Source: Undaria pinnatifida
Taxonomy: Eukaryota; Sar; Phaeophyceae; Laminariales; Alariaceae
Direction: 5' to 3'
Assembly: GCA_012845835.1 (NCBI GenBank)
Contig: JABAKD010000018.1
Coordinates: 1,930,616-1,994,615, forward strand
DNA length: 64,000 nucleotides
Shown: positions 60,865 through 64,000 of the stretch, piece by piece
How the letters are laid out: each line of letters opens with the position of its first letter
Numbering within the stretch: position 1 is the stretch's first letter
Position numbers and translations under genes: made by a program
The notes under the pieces: generated by a model
Seen by the model: only the letters and a program-made list of their open reading frames with translations
Told to the model about the DNA's origin: nothing
Database searches by the model: none

Positions 60865-61429
60865 ACAAGCCCCAAAAAAAAATAAATTTAAAAACAGCGA
60901 TTTTCTTCAACGACGCGAGCTACAACGATAGATAGAGGCAGCACTTTTTTTCGTCTGAAATGTTTTCTGATTGACGGGGCTCCTTAACCCAAAATCGACG
61001 AAAAAAACGACATTTTCTTTCGCGTGATTCTCGTCGTGTACCTAGGCGGTGGGATGTTTCATCCGGTGTGTAGCTGCATTACGCTTCTCCAAATCGTTTT
61101 TTTTTTCCTTAAAGAGGTCTTAAGCTCCAACCCATATTATTGAGGAAGCCCCAGAAAAAATGTGGTACACCCTCTATCGTAGCACGGGTCGGACGTTTCA
61201 TGGCCGCTCGAAACGAAGAAGGATGTTGTGAAAAAAAAAAATGTCCTCTCATTTTTGTCCGCGCTAAATAAAGACTATTATTATTGAACGATGTCGTCGG
61301 GGTGGCAATTAGGGGGGGGTGGCAATGGGGTACCATATTTCAGGAGATAAGGCCGGGAGCTGGTCTTAAAGTCGGCGATTTCGCCAAAGCCTCGTTGGGG
61401 GGGGGCTACTATCACTGCAGAACGGCTCA
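60865..61429 (+). mobile_element. MITE-A copy 11, interrupted by MITE-B
   Basis: Left part: AAGCCCCAAAAAAAAATAA, CAGCGATTTTCTTCAAC (to 60911). Right part: GGACGTTTCATGGCCGCTCG (from 61191) through GGGAGCTGGTCTTAAAG to CACTGCAGAACGGCTC. Together they restore TTCAAC-GAACGTTTCATGGC of the family. Here the order of insertion is the reverse of 30474-31210. Confidence 0.8.
60912..61190 (+). mobile_element. MITE-B copy, nested in MITE-A
   Basis: GACGCGAGCTACAACGATAG to CTCTATCGTAGCACGGGTC, 279 bp. GACGGGGCTCCTTAACCC, GTACCTAGGCGGTGGG and AGAGGTCTTAAGCTCC inside. The junctions rejoin MITE-A without an obvious duplication. Confidence 0.85.
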
Positions 61430-61971
61430 TTTTTAGGTCATGAATGTTTCGTGGAATGACCGCGCTCCTTAAGCCGAAATTAATTGTCGAAATATTGACT
61501 TTTTTTTTGTTTGACAGTGATCATCGCTTGTACGTTTCTACATGTAGGTCATGGATTTGTTCATCGGGTCGCAGTTTCCTCGAAAACAGTTTCAGCGGTG
61601 TGATGTATATATATATGGAGTTTCTCAAGCGATGCATGCCTCGGGAGCAAAAATTTGGTGAACATCGACGGTAGCGTGTGCGTGTGTCTTGGTGAAGAGG
61701 TGACTCGTCACGTCCTTAACTATCGAAGAAAACAAGCGAACCAAGCTTCAGGGGCGCCAAACACGGTGGTATCCTTTTTTTCTGAAGCCGCACACATTCG
61801 ACCACAGGCAAACGAAAAGGAAGTTGCCAATCCGGAGTCCATACATTGCTCATTTCGATCAGTACTACTATGTGTTCAGTAAGCAGTCGAGATTGTTATA
61901 GTACTAGTACAGTATGGCGCTTGATTCTTTTAATATACGACCGACGGAAGCCACGAACTAGGACTGATTCT
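61430..61971. other. MITE-B core fragment, then unassigned
   Basis: Bases 61450-61600 carry decayed MITE-B blocks (GACCGCGCTCCTTAAGCC, GTAGGTCATGG). A 75-codon plus frame (61655-61882) has no known motif. Confidence 0.4.
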
Positions 61972-62210
61972 ACGATAGCCCCCCTCAAAGCTGGCGATTT
62001 TCTTCAACGAACGTACGTGTCGTCGAGCCTGCTGGACACGAGGAAGGATGCTATGAAAAAAAATCATCCCCAAACAGTTTCAGGTTTGCAAACGTCTACC
62101 GAACGATGACGTCCAGGCCGCAAGGGGCACCGTACCGCAGGAGGTACGACCGGGAGCTGGTTTCAAAACCGACGTTTTCGTTGAAAAAGGTTGGGGAGGC
62201 TACCGTATCG
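61972..62210 (+). mobile_element. MITE-A copy 12
   Basis: GACTGATTCTACGATAGCCC at the left. GCGATTTTCTTCAACGAACG, GGAAGGATGCTATGAAAAAA, GGGAGCTGGTTTCAAAACC and GGGGAGGCTACCGTATCG at the right. The right-end 8-mer is changed (TTGGTC). Confidence 0.8.
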
Positions 62211-62674
62211 TTGGTCGATGGGCATGCCCCTATTATTGCATTCTGTACCCCCCCCCCTCATCTATCTGAAGAAATCTCAACCCCAGCCGAACAACGACTT
62301 AGAAGAGATCAATACCCAGCGTGCACGACTAACCCAAACTGAAGTTGAAAATCTCACATGGCCTCGAGGAATACCGCGAACAGCATCATCATGTCTGTAC
62401 TCAAATAGAAATAAAAATGAGGGTTATCTTCTTCTTCTTCTGGTTTTGGGCATAGTTCCTGGATTTGAGAAGCCCCCCGTCAACCACAACAAAAAGGAAC
62501 AGTTTTGCCCCTAGAGTGCACTTACTTTTCGACTGAAACAATTTGTCAACGGCGGGGCTTCTTAAGCCATATTCATCGTATGTTTCTACTAAATGTTTGG
62601 TTGGGAATTATTTTTTCTGTGCACTTAGACCATGAAAACCTTTATCGGATAGCACATGCATAAAAATAGTGTGC
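62211..62674. other. Unassigned, with a partial MITE-B
   Basis: Bases 62518-62660 have MITE-B blocks (CTTTTCGACTGAAACAATTT, CGGGGCTTCTTAAGCC, CTTAGACCATG). Before that a 107-codon frame (62191-62514) includes NNDLEEINTQRARLTQTEVE, mildly coding in look. Its start lies in MITE-A and it has no known relative. Confidence 0.35.
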
Positions 62675-62950
62675 GACGCATGCTACGATAGAGGAAGCGC
62701 TTTCCGTCTGAAACGATTCCTGAATAATGGCGGGTAGCCTTAACCCATCTTCACGCGAAATCGTCCGAATTGGTTTTTTTCTGGAGAAGTTTCGTTTTAT
62801 ACCTAAGCCTCATGGAATATTTCATCCGTCACAAGTTTTTTCTTTTCCGCGAAATTTGTGGTTTTGGCGGAGATCTTAAGCTCCCAATTTGAGAAAAGCT
62901 CAAAAGAAAATGTTCTTTTCCACCACCACTATCACCCCGAAGCACGCGTC
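62675..62950 (+). mobile_element. MITE-B copy, exact GTGC duplication
   Basis: GACGCATGCTACGATAGAGG to CCCGAAGCACGCGTC, 276 bp. GTGC is present at 62671-62674 and 62951-62954. TAGCCTTAACCCATC, CTAAGCCTCATGG and GGAGATCTTAAGCTCCC inside. Confidence 0.92.
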
Positions 62951-63126
62951 GTGCCAAAAAAAAAAAGAAAAGGCTCTGGGAGAGGTGTAGATAGTTCAAT
63001 AGACCTTTTCCTCAAGCGTGGAACGTCGCAAACAAAATGGTGCACCTCTGTGAGTTGTACGCAGCATGCGCCTGGTGCATGCTCTGCCCATCCATGCGCC
63101 TGGCATAGGACGGACACGTGCTCCAA

Positions 63127-63400
63127 ATTTTTTTTCACACTTCTACTTTCCAGTTTCTGGACAAGCTGTGGTCACACGTGTCATCCCTTCCCCCCCCCCC
63201 CGGCTCTTACCTTCTAATTTTTATCGCGCATAAGGTTCAGCAATCCCCTTTTTCGTTGATTTTTTATCGAATGTTTTTGCTTACTCACCCTCTCGCCATT
63301 ATTTCCGCAAGTCAAGTTGTGCACAAGAACAAGTCCTCATGTTATACGAGTATATGCACTCGAGGGGACTCCAACTCACGAAACTGACCTATATATATAT
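63127..63400 (-). mobile_element. SINE-F copy 5, reverse
   Basis: Read on the minus strand: head GGTCAGTTTCGTGAGTTGG, TGCATATACTCG, GACTTGCGGAAATAATGGCG, TGCTGAACCTTATGCGCG, a G-run, GACACGTGTGACCACAGC, and the tail GAAGTGTGAAAAAAAA. Tail and head boundaries agree with copy 1. Confidence 0.75.
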
Positions 63401-63498
63401 ACCAGGCTCGAGGAAAACCTGGTAGGCCCCCGGGGGGCGAGCAGCACCATACTATAGACGGGTCTAGCACGTTCTGGGAGAAGCCAATGACTCAGCGA

Positions 63499-64000
63499 GG
63501 CGTGCTACGATAGAGGCATTACTTTTCGTCCGAAATGGCTTCTGAATGACGGGCCTCCTGAGTCGACTACGGTGTTGCCCCCCCAATTTTTCTTTAACGA
63601 AATCTCCGGTTTTGAAACCGGCTCCACCAGCCGTATCTCCTGGGACACGGTGCCCCTTGCCGCCCCGACGTCGTCGTTCGAAAGACCTTCTGCAAGCTTG
63701 AAAATGTGTGAGGAGGCTTTTTTTATAGCAGCACCCTTCTTCGTGTCTCTAGCAGCCGTGAAACGTTCGTCTAAGAAAATCGCCGGTTTAGGGTGGGGGG
63801 GCTATCGTAGTAAGAATCAGTCTCCGTAACCCAAACTCGCCGGAAATAGACCACATATTTTGCATGATTCTCGTTGAATCTCTAGGCCCCATGGGCGTTT
63901 TTACGTCCGGTAGCAGTCAAGTTTTCCCTCCAAATCAGTATTTTGCGGGAGGGACATCTCTTATTAAGCTCCCAATTTGGGGAACCTCTGAACAGAAAAG
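63499..64000 (+). mobile_element. MITE-B copy, interrupted by MITE-A, cut by the window end
   Basis: GGCGTGCTACGATAGAGGCA, ACTTTTCGTCCGAAATGG, GACGGGCCTCCT up to 63559. It resumes at 63823 with TCCGTAACCCAAACTCGCC, CTAGGCCCCATGGG, AAGCTCCCAATTTGG. The family phrase CTCCTTAACCCAAAATCG is restored by removing the MITE-A. The right terminus is beyond the window. Confidence 0.85.
63560..63822 (-). mobile_element. MITE-A copy 13, nested in MITE-B
   Basis: GAGTCGACTACGGTGTTGCC at the left and GGCTATCGTAGTAAGAATCAG at the right. The flanks are TCCT (63556-63559) and TCCG (63823-63826), a 4-bp duplication with one change. CCGGTTTTGAAACCGGCTCC and CCCCGACGTCGTCGTTCG inside. Confidence 0.9.

Overview
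What it is. The window reads as eukaryotic, repeat-saturated, gene-poor DNA. There are no operons, ribosome-binding sites, rRNA genes or CRISPR arrays, and no complete gene that I recognise. What the sequence does show is a decayed LINE-type reverse transcriptase, a tRNA-derived SINE, many short terminal-inverted-repeat elements (MITEs), a Ty3/gypsy RNase H scrap, satellites and very frequent runs of 10-30 G or C. From memory the LINE protein resembles a family seen in stramenopiles, so a brown alga or relative is my best guess. That assignment is inference and unverified. Most open frames are by-products of repeats: proline or glycine runs come from C/G tracts, and Leu-Asp-His runs come from a 9-bp satellite.

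Family names used here (my own). MITE-A: about 250 bp, C-run just inside the terminus. MITE-B: about 265 bp, ends GACGCRTG-CTACGATAGAGG. MITE-C: about 280 bp, ends GACCAAGG-CTACGGTAG, with a 16-bp palindrome near both ends. MITE-D: about 265 bp, ends GAGTCATC-CCACGGTAGAGG. MOD: 0.4-1.4 kb composite of about 200-bp modules separated by G-runs, with a characteristic 'D-end'. SINE-F: tRNA-headed SINE ending in a short A tail. U: about 1.5-kb repeat unit that carries ACT-type microsatellites. Strand is assigned relative to the first orientation described and is arbitrary for MITEs.

Layout. 1-5405: MITEs, one MOD copy, a 9-bp CTAGATCAT satellite and a possible terminal exon. 5406-10163: two LINE copies, tail to tail, around a second possible exon and a perfect 175-bp duplication. 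10164-10663: a gap of exactly 500 N. 10664-13072: MOD copies and a SINE. 13073-19290: the least repetitive part, with a gypsy relic and a 56-bp minisatellite. 19291-20771: a MITE-C whose terminus has become a satellite of about 18 units. 20772-36211: dense nested MITEs. 36584-43195: large MOD copies. 43196-64000: MITEs, two U units, more MOD pieces and a nested MITE cluster to the end.

How it fits together. MITE-A, B, C and D have unrelated interiors but share one terminal layout: GA, six variable bases, then C(T/C)ACGRTAG. Seven copies, from families A, B and D, have exact 4-bp target duplications. They insert into each other in both directions (A in B, B in A, A in C, A in D, C in B, A in MOD, C in U). 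The simplest reading is several non-autonomous families mobilised by one transposase type that is not encoded in this window. I found no convincing new protein-based system. The most unusual biology is this shared terminus and the satellite born from it.
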